A program made the translations under genes and the position numbers. This document shows, in pieces, positions 45,324 to 53,901 of a stretch of 64,000 nucleotides of DNA. The notes under the pieces were generated by a model. The model ran no database searches, had not been told where the DNA came from, and worked only from the letters and a program-made list of their open reading frames with translations. Position 1 is the first letter of the stretch. Each line of letters opens with the position of its first letter. This DNA is from Streptomyces sp. RerS4 (GTDB lineage: Bacteria; Actinomycetota; Actinomycetes; Streptomycetales; Streptomycetaceae): NCBI RefSeq assembly GCF_023515955.1, contig NZ_CP097322.1:3309501-3373500 (forward strand). The letters are read 5' to 3'.

Positions 45324-45487
45324 GCCGCGAGCCTACGTGCTGCCCGCCGGGCCCGTCCGACGGGCCGCGGTCGCGCGGGCGGCCTCCGACCAGGCACGGA
45401 CCGGCGTCCCCGCCCGCCCGACGCCCCCGCCGGGCACCGCCCCGGATCGCTCGGACGGGTGAGGCGGTGAAAGCCCGCGTGACGCCG

Positions 45488-46699
45488 TCAGCCCGCGCGC
45501 AGGGCCATCGTCATCGCCTCGACCGCCAGCAGCGGCGCCACGTTCCGGTCGAGGGCGTCCCGGCAGGCGATGATCGCCTCGATGCGTCTGAGGGTCCGCT
45601 CGGGGCCCGACGCGCGGGCGATCCGGTCGAGGTCGGCGCGGGCCTCCTCGTTGGCGATGGCCACGTTCGAACCGAGCTGGAGGGCCAGCACGTCCCGGTA
45701 GAAGCCCGTCAGATCGGTCAGGGCCAGGTCGAGGGTGTCGCGCTGGGTACGGGTCCGGCGGCGTTTCTGCCGGTCCTCCAGCTCCTTCATCACCCCGGCC
45801 GTGCCGCGCGGCATGCGACTGCCCGCGCCCGCTCCGGCGCCGAGCGCGGCCCTGAGGTCCTCGGTCTCCTTGACGTCGACCTCCTCCGCGACCTGCTTGG
45901 CGTCCTCGGCGGCGGCGTCGACCAGCTCCTGCGCCGCCTTCAGGCACCCGCCCACGTCGTCCACGCGCAGCGGCAGCTTCAGTACGGACGCCCGCCGGGC
46001 GCGCGCGGACTCGTCGGTGGCGAGCCGGCGGGCCCGGTCGATGTGGCCCTGGGTGGCGCGCGCCGCGGCTGCCGCGGCGGCCGGCTCGACACCGTCGCGC
46101 CGCACCAGCAGGTCGGCCACGGCGTCCACGGACGGGGTGCGCAGGCTGAGGTGCCGGCAGCGGGAGCGGATGGTGGGCAGCACGTCCTCCAGTGAGGGCG
46201 CGCACAGCAGCCACACGGTGCGCGGAGCGGGCTCCTCCACGGCCTTCAGGAGGACGTTGCCCGCGCCTTCGGTGAGGCGGTCGGCGTCCTCCAGGACGAT
46301 GACCTGCCAGCGCCCGACGGCCGGCGACAGCTGGGCGCGGCGGACCAGGTCGCGGGTCTCCTTGACGCCGATGGACAGCAGGTCGGTCCGGACGATCTCC
46401 ACATCGGCGTGGGTACCGACCATGGTGGTGTGGCAGCCGTCGCAGAACCCGCAGCCCGGTTCGCCGCCGAGCGCCCGGTCGGGGCTGACGCACTGGAGGG
46501 CCGCCGCGAAGGCCCGCGCGGCGGTGGCCCGACCGGAACCGGGGGGACCGGTGAACAGCCAGGCGTGGGTCATCTTGGACGAGGGCGGCGGTGGGGCCCC
46601 GTCGGCGACGGCGGTGACGAAGGCGTCGGCGTCCCGGGCGGCGGCGGCCAGCTGCGCCTGTACCCGCTCCTGGCCCACCAGGTCGTCCCATACGGGCAT
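45488..46699 (-). CDS. holB: DNA polymerase III subunit delta'
   Basis: A 403-residue clamp-loader subunit. The AAA-type N-terminal part has GPPGSGRATAARAFA in place of a true Walker A, as expected for the non-ATPase delta' subunit, a zinc-binding CGFCDGC cluster, and VIVLEDADRLTEGAGNVLLKAVEEP with the SRC motif IRSRCRHL. The middle has a charged insertion. The start is MPVWDDLVGQ, ATG 46699. The tmk fusion gene ends 145 bases upstream on the same strand, the common tmk-holB order. Confidence 0.93.
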   Translation of the reverse strand: MPVWDDLVGQERVQAQLAAAARDADAFVTAVADGAPPPPSSKMTHAWLFTGPPGSGRATAARAFAAALQCVSPDRALGGEPGCGFCDGCHTTMVGTHADVEIVRTDLLSIGVKETRDLVRRAQLSPAVGRWQVIVLEDADRLTEGAGNVLLKAVEEPAPRTVWLLCAPSLEDVLPTIRSRCRHLSLRTPSVDAVADLLVRRDGVEPAAAAAAARATQGHIDRARRLATDESARARRASVLKLPLRVDDVGGCLKAAQELVDAAAEDAKQVAEEVDVKETEDLRAALGAGAGAGSRMPRGTAGVMKELEDRQKRRRTRTQRDTLDLALTDLTGFYRDVLALQLGSNVAIANEEARADLDRIARASGPERTLRRIEAIIACRDALDRNVAPLLAVEAMTMALRAG

Positions 46700-46844
46700 C
46701 CCGCCCACCGCCTCTCACTGTCCGTGTCCGTGTCGCGTCGTCCGTGCCGTATCCGGCTTCCATTGTGGCGCCCGCCACCGACAATCCCCGCCGACCGGTG
46801 ACGGCCTGCGGGATCGGCGGGGATTCCGCGGGGATCGGGGGCGA

Positions 46845-49800
46845 TCAGCGGCGCCCGCGCCGGCCGTCCCGGTCGTCCTCGTCGTCGGGGCGCGGGCCGA
46901 GCAGCTCGTCCGCCAGTGTCGGCAGATCGTCCATCGGGGTCGCCTCGGCCCAGTCGGACGGGGCCCGGCGCGGGCGGCCGTCGTCGCCGAAGACCGGCAG
47001 CTCGCGCGTCACGTCGTTCCCCGTGTCGCGGAAGATGCCCGGCGGCACCCGGTCCGTCGGGTTCTCCTCGGGGCGCCGGGCGGTCGGACGGGACGCCGAA
47101 CCGGTCCGCCCGGACGCGGCCGGACGGCTCCGGCCGGACGGCGCGTCGCCGCCGTGCCGCGCGGCGTTCGGGCCGTCGTCCCGACGGTCACGCGGGCCCT
47201 CGGGCCGGACCGGCGGCAGTACCGCCGTCTCGTCGGCGGCGCGCGCCGCCGGGTCGACGACGGGCACCGGGACGGTCTGCGTCACGTCGTCGGGGTGGAC
47301 GACCCGCTTGACCATCGGGGTCTCGACGGTGACGGCGTCGTCCGGATGCGGCTCCTCGCGCACCGGCTCCTCGCGCACGGACTCCTCGCGCACCGGCTCC
47401 TTGCGCATCGGCACCCTGGGCGAACCCTCCCCGGGCAACGGCTCCTTGCGCATCGCCACCTTCGGCGCGGGCGCCGCAGCCGCCGTCGGAGCCTGCGAGG
47501 CAGCCGCGGCCGAAGCGGCAGCAGCCGCGGCGGCCGAGGCCTCCGCCAACCGCCGCGCCTCCTCCGCCCGCAGCAGGGCCTCCTCCGCCCTGCGCTGCTT
47601 CTCCATCCGACGGGCCTCGGCCTCGGCACGCAGCCGGGCCTCCTCCGCCTCCTGGAGCCGGATCCGCTCGGCCTCCGCCGCGCGGGCCCTCTCCTCGGCC
47701 TCCGCACGCAGCCGTTCGGCCTCGGCCCGGACCCGGGCCTCCTCCTCGGCGCGCAGCCGCTCCTCCTCGGCCTTGCGGGCGGCCTCCGCCTGCGCGAGAC
47801 GGCGGGCCTCGGCGGCCTCCGCCTCGGCCTTGAGGCGCGCCTCCTCGGCCTCCCGGGCCAGGCGGGCCTCCTCCTCGGCCTTCAGCCGGGCTTCCTCCGC
47901 CTTGCGGGCGGCCTCTTCCTCGGCCTTGCGCCGGGCCTCCTCCTCGGCGAGCCGGCGCGCTTCGAGCTGCGCCGCGACCTCGGCCTCCGAGAGCGGCAGC
48001 ATCCGGTCCAGGCGGTGGCGTACGACGGTGGTCACCGAGCCGGGGTCCTGGCCGGCGTCGACCACCAGGTAGCGCCCGGGGTCGGCGGCGGCGAGCGTCA
48101 GGAAACCGGCCCGCACCCGCTGGTGGAACTCGGCGGGCTCCGACTCCAGCCGGTCCGGCGCCTCGGTGAAGCGCTCCCGCGCGGTCTCAGGCGACACGTC
48201 GAGCAGCACGGTCAGGTTCGGTACGAGGCCGTCGGTGGCCCAGCGCGAGATCCGCGCGATCTCGGTCGGCGACAGGTCGCGCCCGGCGCCCTGGTAGGCC
48301 ACCGAGGAGTCGATGTAGCGGTCGGAGATGACCACCGCGCCCCGCTCCAGGGCGGGCCGGACGACGGTGTCCACGTGCTCCGCGCGGTCGGCGGCGTAGA
48401 GCAGCGCCTCGGCGCGGTTCGACAGTCCGGCGGAGGAGATGTCGAGCAGGATGGAGCGCAGCCGCTTGCCGACCGGGGTGGCTCCGGGCTCGCGCGTGAC
48501 GACGACCTCGTGGCCCTTGCCCCGTATCCAGTCGGCGAGCGCCTCGACCTGCGTGGACTTGCCGGCCCCGTCACCACCCTCAAGGGCGATGAAGAACCCG
48601 GTCGTCGAAGGGGCCTGTACGGGCTCCCCACCGCGCAGCGCGTCGCGCAGGTCCCGGCGCAGCGGTACGCCGCCCCGGTCGTCGGCCTTGGCGAGGACGG
48701 TCACGGCGACGGGCAGCAGCAGGGCGCCCACCAGCATCAACGTGAAGGCCGCGCCGCCGTGCGAGAGGACGACGCCCCCGCCGCCGAAGCGGTGCGGGCC
48801 GATGCCCGCCGCCAGCAGCGGCGCCGCGATCGCCCCGAGGGCCACGGCCACCCGGACCACGGCCTGGAGGTGCTCGGTGACCCGCGCCCGGCGGAACTCC
48901 TCGGTCTCCTGGTCGAGCAGGGTGTGCCCGGTGTTGGCGGCGACACCGGCCGCGATACCGGCGAGCAGCGCCAGGAACACCACCGTCGCGGTGTCGGGGA
49001 CCAGCCCGGTCAGCAGCAGCGCGACCCCGGCCACGGCCGTGGCCAGCGCCAGCAGCCGGCGCCGCGACAGCGTCGGCAGCACCTTCCCGGCCTGCGTGGC
49101 GCGGATGCCGAGGGCCGTGCCGCCGACGAGGGCGAGCACCAGCAGGGCGTACGCGGCCGGGCCGCCGCCGAGGTCGAAGGCGTGCAGGACGGAGACGGAC
49201 GCGGCGGCGGCGACCGCCCCGGCGACGGCGGCGCAGGTCAGCACGAGCAGCCGGACCGCGCCCGTACGCCCCTTCTCCGGCCGGTCGCCCGTCTTGGGGG
49301 TCCGCAGCCCCTCCAGCGGCGAACGCGGCCTCGGCGTCTTCGTCGCGGGCAGGGTGAGCGGCAGCAGCAGCGAGACGGAGGCGGCGAAGAGGCCGGCGGC
49401 GACGTACGAACCCAGCGCGGCCTGGTTCGCGGCGAACCAGTCCACCCCCAGGCCGAGCGCCCGCCCCACCAGGGTCGCCACGAGCAGCGCGGCGGCCGCG
49501 ACGGGCAGCGCCGCGAAAGCGGTACGCAGGGTCAGCCGGCGCAGGGCGTCCAGGTGGTCCGGGAGCGGCCGTACGGTCGCCCCCTCCGGCGGCGGCGCCG
49601 GCAGCAGCGCCGGGGCGGCGCTCTCCTTGGCCAGGGTCCACACGCGCTCGGCGCCCCCGGAGACGAACACGGTGGCCAGCAGCGCGGTCGTGGCGTGCGC
49701 CGGGATCCAGTCGAGCCACAGCGGGGCGACCACGAACAGCGCGATGCGCAGCCCGTCGGCGCCGACCATCGTCCAGCGCCGGTCGAGCGCGCCGCCGGGG

Positions 49801-50147
49801 GCGGTGAGCTTGGCCAGCGGCCCCAGCAGGACCGCGCCGAACAGCACGGTGGCGATGATCCGCACCCCGAAGACGGCGGTGACGGCGAGGGCCGCGCCCC
49901 GGTAGCCGCCGCCGAACAGGCCGTCAGGGCCCGCGGTGACGGCCGCCTGGAGGGTCAGCAGCACCAGGACCAGCAGGGCGAGGGCATCGCCGATGCCGGT
50001 CACCAGCTGGGCGCTCCACAGCCGACGCAGCCCGGGGGTGCGCAGCAGGGCGCGCACCGCCCGCTCGCGGGAGTCCGCGGCGAGGGCTTCGTCGTAGGTG
50101 GGGTTCTCGGAGGCGGTCACGACCGTTGGCTGCTCGGCTCGCGTCAT
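46845..50147 (-). CDS. tmk: Fusion of MFS-like membrane domain, thymidylate kinase and charged coiled coil
   Basis: An 1100-residue protein. Residues about 1-510: a multi-helix membrane domain resembling an MFS permease. About 515-725: thymidylate kinase, with P-loop EGGDGAGKST, the DRYIDSSVAYQGAGR block and LDVSPETARERF; it makes dTDP from dTMP. About 725-905: an uninterrupted Glu/Arg/Ala helix rich in EEAR and KAEEE repeats. The rest is disordered, with REEPVREEP-type repeats. This large form is recalled as typical for Streptomyces (SCO3542). Why the kinase is membrane-bound is unknown. Confidence 0.92.
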   Translation of the reverse strand: MTRAEQPTVVTASENPTYDEALAADSRERAVRALLRTPGLRRLWSAQLVTGIGDALALLVLVLLTLQAAVTAGPDGLFGGGYRGAALAVTAVFGVRIIATVLFGAVLLGPLAKLTAPGGALDRRWTMVGADGLRIALFVVAPLWLDWIPAHATTALLATVFVSGGAERVWTLAKESAAPALLPAPPPEGATVRPLPDHLDALRRLTLRTAFAALPVAAAALLVATLVGRALGLGVDWFAANQAALGSYVAAGLFAASVSLLLPLTLPATKTPRPRSPLEGLRTPKTGDRPEKGRTGAVRLLVLTCAAVAGAVAAAASVSVLHAFDLGGGPAAYALLVLALVGGTALGIRATQAGKVLPTLSRRRLLALATAVAGVALLLTGLVPDTATVVFLALLAGIAAGVAANTGHTLLDQETEEFRRARVTEHLQAVVRVAVALGAIAAPLLAAGIGPHRFGGGGVVLSHGGAAFTLMLVGALLLPVAVTVLAKADDRGGVPLRRDLRDALRGGEPVQAPSTTGFFIALEGGDGAGKSTQVEALADWIRGKGHEVVVTREPGATPVGKRLRSILLDISSAGLSNRAEALLYAADRAEHVDTVVRPALERGAVVISDRYIDSSVAYQGAGRDLSPTEIARISRWATDGLVPNLTVLLDVSPETARERFTEAPDRLESEPAEFHQRVRAGFLTLAAADPGRYLVVDAGQDPGSVTTVVRHRLDRMLPLSEAEVAAQLEARRLAEEEARRKAEEEAARKAEEARLKAEEEARLAREAEEARLKAEAEAAEARRLAQAEAARKAEEERLRAEEEARVRAEAERLRAEAEERARAAEAERIRLQEAEEARLRAEAEARRMEKQRRAEEALLRAEEARRLAEASAAAAAAASAAAASQAPTAAAAPAPKVAMRKEPLPGEGSPRVPMRKEPVREESVREEPVREEPHPDDAVTVETPMVKRVVHPDDVTQTVPVPVVDPAARAADETAVLPPVRPEGPRDRRDDGPNAARHGGDAPSGRSRPAASGRTGSASRPTARRPEENPTDRVPPGIFRDTGNDVTRELPVFGDDGRPRRAPSDWAEATPMDDLPTLADELLGPRPDDEDDRDGRRGRR

Positions 50148-50272
50148 CCGCCCAGCCTATCCGCTGCGCTTGGCCGGTGGCGTGGCCTGTGGACAACCCC
50201 GGCTGTGACCCCGGCCCCACCTTCCGGGGCCGGCCCCCGGGCCCGGGACCTCGGCCGGTCGGGCCCGGGGAT

Positions 50273-50329
50273 GCGGTTGAGGCGCGGACGTTGCGGGGCT
50301 CCGCCCCCCAGCCCCCGCGCCTCAACCGC
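50273..50329. terminator. Large palindrome after topA, related to the 36-bp repeat family
   Basis: A perfect 15-bp inverted repeat (50273-50287 with 50315-50329) holds a smaller GC hairpin. Its arm contains GGTTGAGGCGCGG, related to the core of the 39517-39660 tandem units. It lies just past the topA stop and probably ends that transcript. Confidence 0.75.
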
Positions 50330-50350
50330 CGGCAAGGCCGATCTTCCGGC

Positions 50351-53179
50351 CTACTCGTCCGCCGCCGGGGCCGTGGCCGCCGTCTTCTTCGCGGCCGCCG
50401 TCTTGGCCGTCGTCTTCTTGGCGGCCGTCTTCTTCGCCGCGGCGGTGGTCTTCTTCGCCGCGGCCGTCGTCTTCTTGGCCGCCGTCGCCTTCTTCGCCGG
50501 GGCCTTCTTGGCCGGCGCCTTCTTCGCCGTCTTCTTGGCCGGGGCCTTCGCGCGCTTCTCCGCGAGCAGCTCGTAGCCCCGCTCCGGCGTGATGGTCTCG
50601 ACGTCGTCGTCCCGCCGCAGCGTCGCGTTCGTCTCGCCGTCCGTCACGTACGGGCCGAAGCGGCCGTCCTTGACCACCACCGGCTTCTCGCTCACCGGGT
50701 CCGTGCCCAGCTCCTTCAGCGGCGGCTTGGCCGCGGCGCGGCCCCGCTGCTTCGGCTGGGCGTAGATCGCCAGCGCCTCGTCCAGGGTGATCGAGAAGAG
50801 CTGGTCCTCGGTCTCCAGCGACCGCGAGTCCGTTCCCTTCTTCAGGTACGGGCCGTAGCGGCCGTTCTGGGCCGTGATCTCCACGCCCTCGGCGTCCACG
50901 CCGACCACGCGCGGCAGCGACATCAACCGCATCGCGTCGTCCAGCGTCACCGTGTCCAGCGACATGGACTTGAACAGCGAGGCCGTGCGCGGCTTGACCG
51001 CGTTCTTGCCGGTCTTCGGCGTGCCCTCGGGCAGGATCTCCGTCACGTACGGCCCGTAGCGACCGTCCTTCGCGACGATTTGGTTCCCGCTCACCGGGTC
51101 CGTGCCCAGCTCGAATTCACCGCTCGGCTTCGCGAACAGTTCCTGCGCGTACTCGACCGTCAGCTCGTCCGGAGCCAGGTCGTCCGGTACGTCGGCCCGC
51201 TGGTGGCCTTCCGCGTCCTTCTCGCCGCGCTCCACGTACGGCCCGTAGCGGCCGACGCGCAGGACGATGCCGTCGCCCACGGGGAAGGAGGAGATCTCCC
51301 GGGCGTCGATCGCGCCCAGGTCCGTGACCAGCTCCTTCAGGCCGCCGAGGTGGTCGCCGTCGGCCGGTACGACCTCCGAGGCGTCCTCGGAGCCGAAGTA
51401 GAACCGCTTCAGCCACGGCACGGACTGGGCCTCGCCCCGTGCGATGCGGTCGAGGTCGTCCTCCATCTTCGCGGTGAAGTCGTAGTCGACGAGCCGCCCG
51501 AAGTGCGTCTCCAGGAGGTTCACCACGGCGAACGACAGGAAGGACGGGACGAGCGCCGTGCCCTTCTTGAAGACGTAGCCGCGGTCGAGGATCGTGCCGA
51601 TGATCGACGCGTACGTCGACGGACGGCCGATCTCCCGCTCCTCCAGCTCCTTGACCAGCGAGGCCTCGGTGTAGCGTGCCGGCGGCTTGGTCGAGTGGCC
51701 GTCGGCGGTGATCTCCTCGGCGCTCAGCGCGTCGCCCTCGGCGACCTGCGGGAGCCGCTTCTCGCGGTCGTCCAGCTCGGCGTTCGGGTCGTCGGCGCCC
51801 TCGACGTAGGCCTTCATGAAGCCGTGGAAGGTGATCGTCTTGCCGGAGGCGCTGAACTCGGCGTCCCGGCCGTCCGCGGCGCGGCCGCCGATCTTCACGG
51901 TGACCGAGTTTCCGGTCGCGTCCTTCATCTGGGAGGCGACGGTCCGCTTCCAGATCAGCTCGTAGAGACGGAACTGGTCGCCGGTCAGACCGGTCTCCGC
52001 CGGCGTGCGGAAACGATCACCCGAAGGCCGGATCGCCTCGTGGGCCTCCTGCGCGTTCTTGACCTTGCCCGCGTAGACGCGCGGCTTCTCCGGCAGGTAG
52101 TCGGCCCCGTAGAGCTGGGTGACCTGCGCCCGCGCCGCCGCGACGGCGGTGTCCGACAGCGTGGTGGAGTCGGTACGCATGTAGGTGATGAAGCCGTTCT
52201 CGTACAGCTTCTGCGCCACCTGCATCGTCGCCTTCGCACCGAAGCCCAGCTTGCGCGAGGCCTCCTGCTGGAGCGTCGTCGTGCGGAACGGGGCGTACGG
52301 GGAGCGGCGGTACGGCTTGGACTCGACCGAGCGGACGGCGAACGAGGTGTCCGCCAGCGCGGCGGCCAGCGCTCGGGCGTTCGCCTCGTCGAGGTGCAGC
52401 ACCTCGCTCTTGAGCTGCCCGTTCGCGCCGAAGTCACGACCCTGCGCGACGCGCTTGCCGTCCACCGAGTTCAGGCGGGCGACCAGCGACGACGGGTCGG
52501 ACGGGTCACCGGCGCGGCCGGTGGAGAAGGTGCCGGTCAGGTCCCAGTACTCGGCGGAGCGGAAGGCGATGCGCTCGCGCTCGCGCTCGACGACGAGACG
52601 GGTGGCCACCGACTGGACGCGGCCCGCCGACAGGCGCGGCATGACCTTCTTCCACAGGACCGGCGAGACCTCGTAGCCGTAGAGGCGGTCGAGGATGCGG
52701 CGCGTCTCCTGGGCGTCGACCATGCGCTGGTTGAGCTCGCGCGGGTTGGCGACGGCGTCGCGGATCGCGTCCTTGGTGATCTCGTGGAAGACCATCCGGT
52801 GGACGGGAACCTTGGGCTTGAGGACTTCCTGCAGGTGCCACGCGATGGCTTCGCCCTCGCGGTCCTCATCGGTGGCGAGGAAGAGTTCGTCGGACTCGGC
52901 CAGCAGCTCCTTGAGCTTTCTGACCTGGGCCTTCTTGTCGGCGTTGACGACGTAGATCGGCTGGAAGTCGTGCTCGACGTCCACGCCGAGGCGGCGGACC
53001 TCGCCGGTGTACTTGTCGGGAACCTCGGCCGCGCCGTTCGGGAGGTCGCGGATGTGCCCGACGCTCGCCTCGACGACGTATCCCGGGCCGAGGTAGCCCT
53101 TGATCGTCTTCGCCTTGGCAGGGGACTCGACGATGACGAGTCGGCGGCCGCCCTTTGCGGTCTCGCTAGTCGGGGACAA
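50351..53179 (-). CDS. topA: DNA topoisomerase I (lysine-tailed actinobacterial type)
   Basis: A 942-residue type IA topoisomerase. The Toprim domain opens LVIVESPAKAKTIKGYLG with the DEDREGEAIAWH motif; the nucleophile is Tyr333 in GFITYMRTDSTTL. Repeated RYGPYV-type modules fill the C-terminal half. Zinc fingers are absent; instead the tail is built of KK(A/T)-type lysine repeats, the actinobacterial arrangement that gives high processivity. The start is TTG 53179 (LSPTSETAKGG), supported by homologues recalled and a purine-rich site upstream. A TTGACA box lies about 80 bases upstream. Confidence 0.96.
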   Translation of the reverse strand: MSPTSETAKGGRRLVIVESPAKAKTIKGYLGPGYVVEASVGHIRDLPNGAAEVPDKYTGEVRRLGVDVEHDFQPIYVVNADKKAQVRKLKELLAESDELFLATDEDREGEAIAWHLQEVLKPKVPVHRMVFHEITKDAIRDAVANPRELNQRMVDAQETRRILDRLYGYEVSPVLWKKVMPRLSAGRVQSVATRLVVERERERIAFRSAEYWDLTGTFSTGRAGDPSDPSSLVARLNSVDGKRVAQGRDFGANGQLKSEVLHLDEANARALAAALADTSFAVRSVESKPYRRSPYAPFRTTTLQQEASRKLGFGAKATMQVAQKLYENGFITYMRTDSTTLSDTAVAAARAQVTQLYGADYLPEKPRVYAGKVKNAQEAHEAIRPSGDRFRTPAETGLTGDQFRLYELIWKRTVASQMKDATGNSVTVKIGGRAADGRDAEFSASGKTITFHGFMKAYVEGADDPNAELDDREKRLPQVAEGDALSAEEITADGHSTKPPARYTEASLVKELEEREIGRPSTYASIIGTILDRGYVFKKGTALVPSFLSFAVVNLLETHFGRLVDYDFTAKMEDDLDRIARGEAQSVPWLKRFYFGSEDASEVVPADGDHLGGLKELVTDLGAIDAREISSFPVGDGIVLRVGRYGPYVERGEKDAEGHQRADVPDDLAPDELTVEYAQELFAKPSGEFELGTDPVSGNQIVAKDGRYGPYVTEILPEGTPKTGKNAVKPRTASLFKSMSLDTVTLDDAMRLMSLPRVVGVDAEGVEITAQNGRYGPYLKKGTDSRSLETEDQLFSITLDEALAIYAQPKQRGRAAAKPPLKELGTDPVSEKPVVVKDGRFGPYVTDGETNATLRRDDDVETITPERGYELLAEKRAKAPAKKTAKKAPAKKAPAKKATAAKKTTAAAKKTTAAAKKTAAKKTTAKTAAAKKTAATAPAADE

Positions 53180-53230
53180 CTTGGCTCTTCTCTCCGGTCG
53201 GCACTCGGTCGCTGTACGGCGACGCTGCGG

Positions 53231-53261
53231 AGTGTGACGGTACAACCCGCCCCCGTGTCAA
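53231..53261 (-). promoter_or_regulatory. Candidate topA promoter
   Basis: Minus strand: perfect -35 TTGACA (53261-53256). A -10 is less clear: CACACT (19-base spacer) or GTCACA (17-base). In S. coelicolor topA transcription responds to supercoiling, which fits a non-ideal spacer. Confidence 0.5.
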
Positions 53262-53446
53262 ACGGCACAAGCCCGCAACGGCCACTCGAACGGTAACCCG
53301 ACAAGTGCCATTTCTGCCGCCCGGATGCCGCGCCGGACCTCTCCCGGTCACCGGGCCGAGTGGCCGAAGGGCCGTCTGGCCCCGCCCCCGCACCCCTCGC
53401 GACGTCGGGTTTCACACCCCGACGGGAATCATCGCGGGTGCTCGCC

Positions 53447-53644
53447 TCAGAACCGCTGGAGGCACCAGACCCCGAGGGCCAGCGACCCCGCGCCGGCCAG
53501 CAGCGCCAGCGGTACGGCCACCACGGGGCGCACGCCATCGGCCACCGGCGCGCGGTGCAGGACCCGCGCCCCCGTCCACGCCAGCAGGGCGCCTCCGAAC
53601 AGCAGGAAGACGGTTGCCGCGAAGATCGCCGGGCCTCGTTCCAT
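53447..53644 (-). CDS. Small membrane protein
   Basis: A 65-residue protein with two transmembrane helices (about 5-27 and 42-62) separated by a short basic loop. No family recognised. GC3 bias supports coding. It lies alone between topA and the methyltransferase gene; the 257 bases upstream of it contain only degenerate direct repeats. Confidence 0.6.
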   Translation of the reverse strand: MERGPAIFAATVFLLFGGALLAWTGARVLHRAPVADGVRPVVAVPLALLAGAGSLALGVWCLQRF

Positions 53645-53794
53645 ACCGTTCCCCTTGCCCGTGAATCACCCGTGAATCACCCGTGAGCCACCGGTGAGCC
53701 GCGCGGGAATCCCCCCGGATCCCGCCGTATCCCGGGAGCCTGCCGGCCCCGGGGATACGGCGGACGAACCCCGGGTTACATCCTGGCCACGCGG

Positions 53795-53882
53795 CCCCAC
53801 GGGACGGCGTACGGCGCCCCGCGCAGGAGCTTCCCGGGACGGCGTACGAGCCCCCGCGCGGCGGTACGAGCCCCCGCGCGGC
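53795..53882. repeat. Degenerate direct repeats
   Basis: GTACGAGCCCCCGCGCGGC occurs at 53844-53862 and 53864-53882 (period 20). A related GGGACGGCGTACG unit occurs twice just before. No gene is seen here. Confidence 0.6.
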
Positions 53883-53901
53883 CTGCCGACCCGTACGCCG
53901 A

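Noticed and set aside
45735..50576. A 1613-codon plus-strand open frame
   Set aside because: It runs antisense to holB, the tmk fusion and topA. Long stop-free antisense frames are expected in GC-rich DNA, and its composition (Arg, Ser, Ala runs) matches no family.
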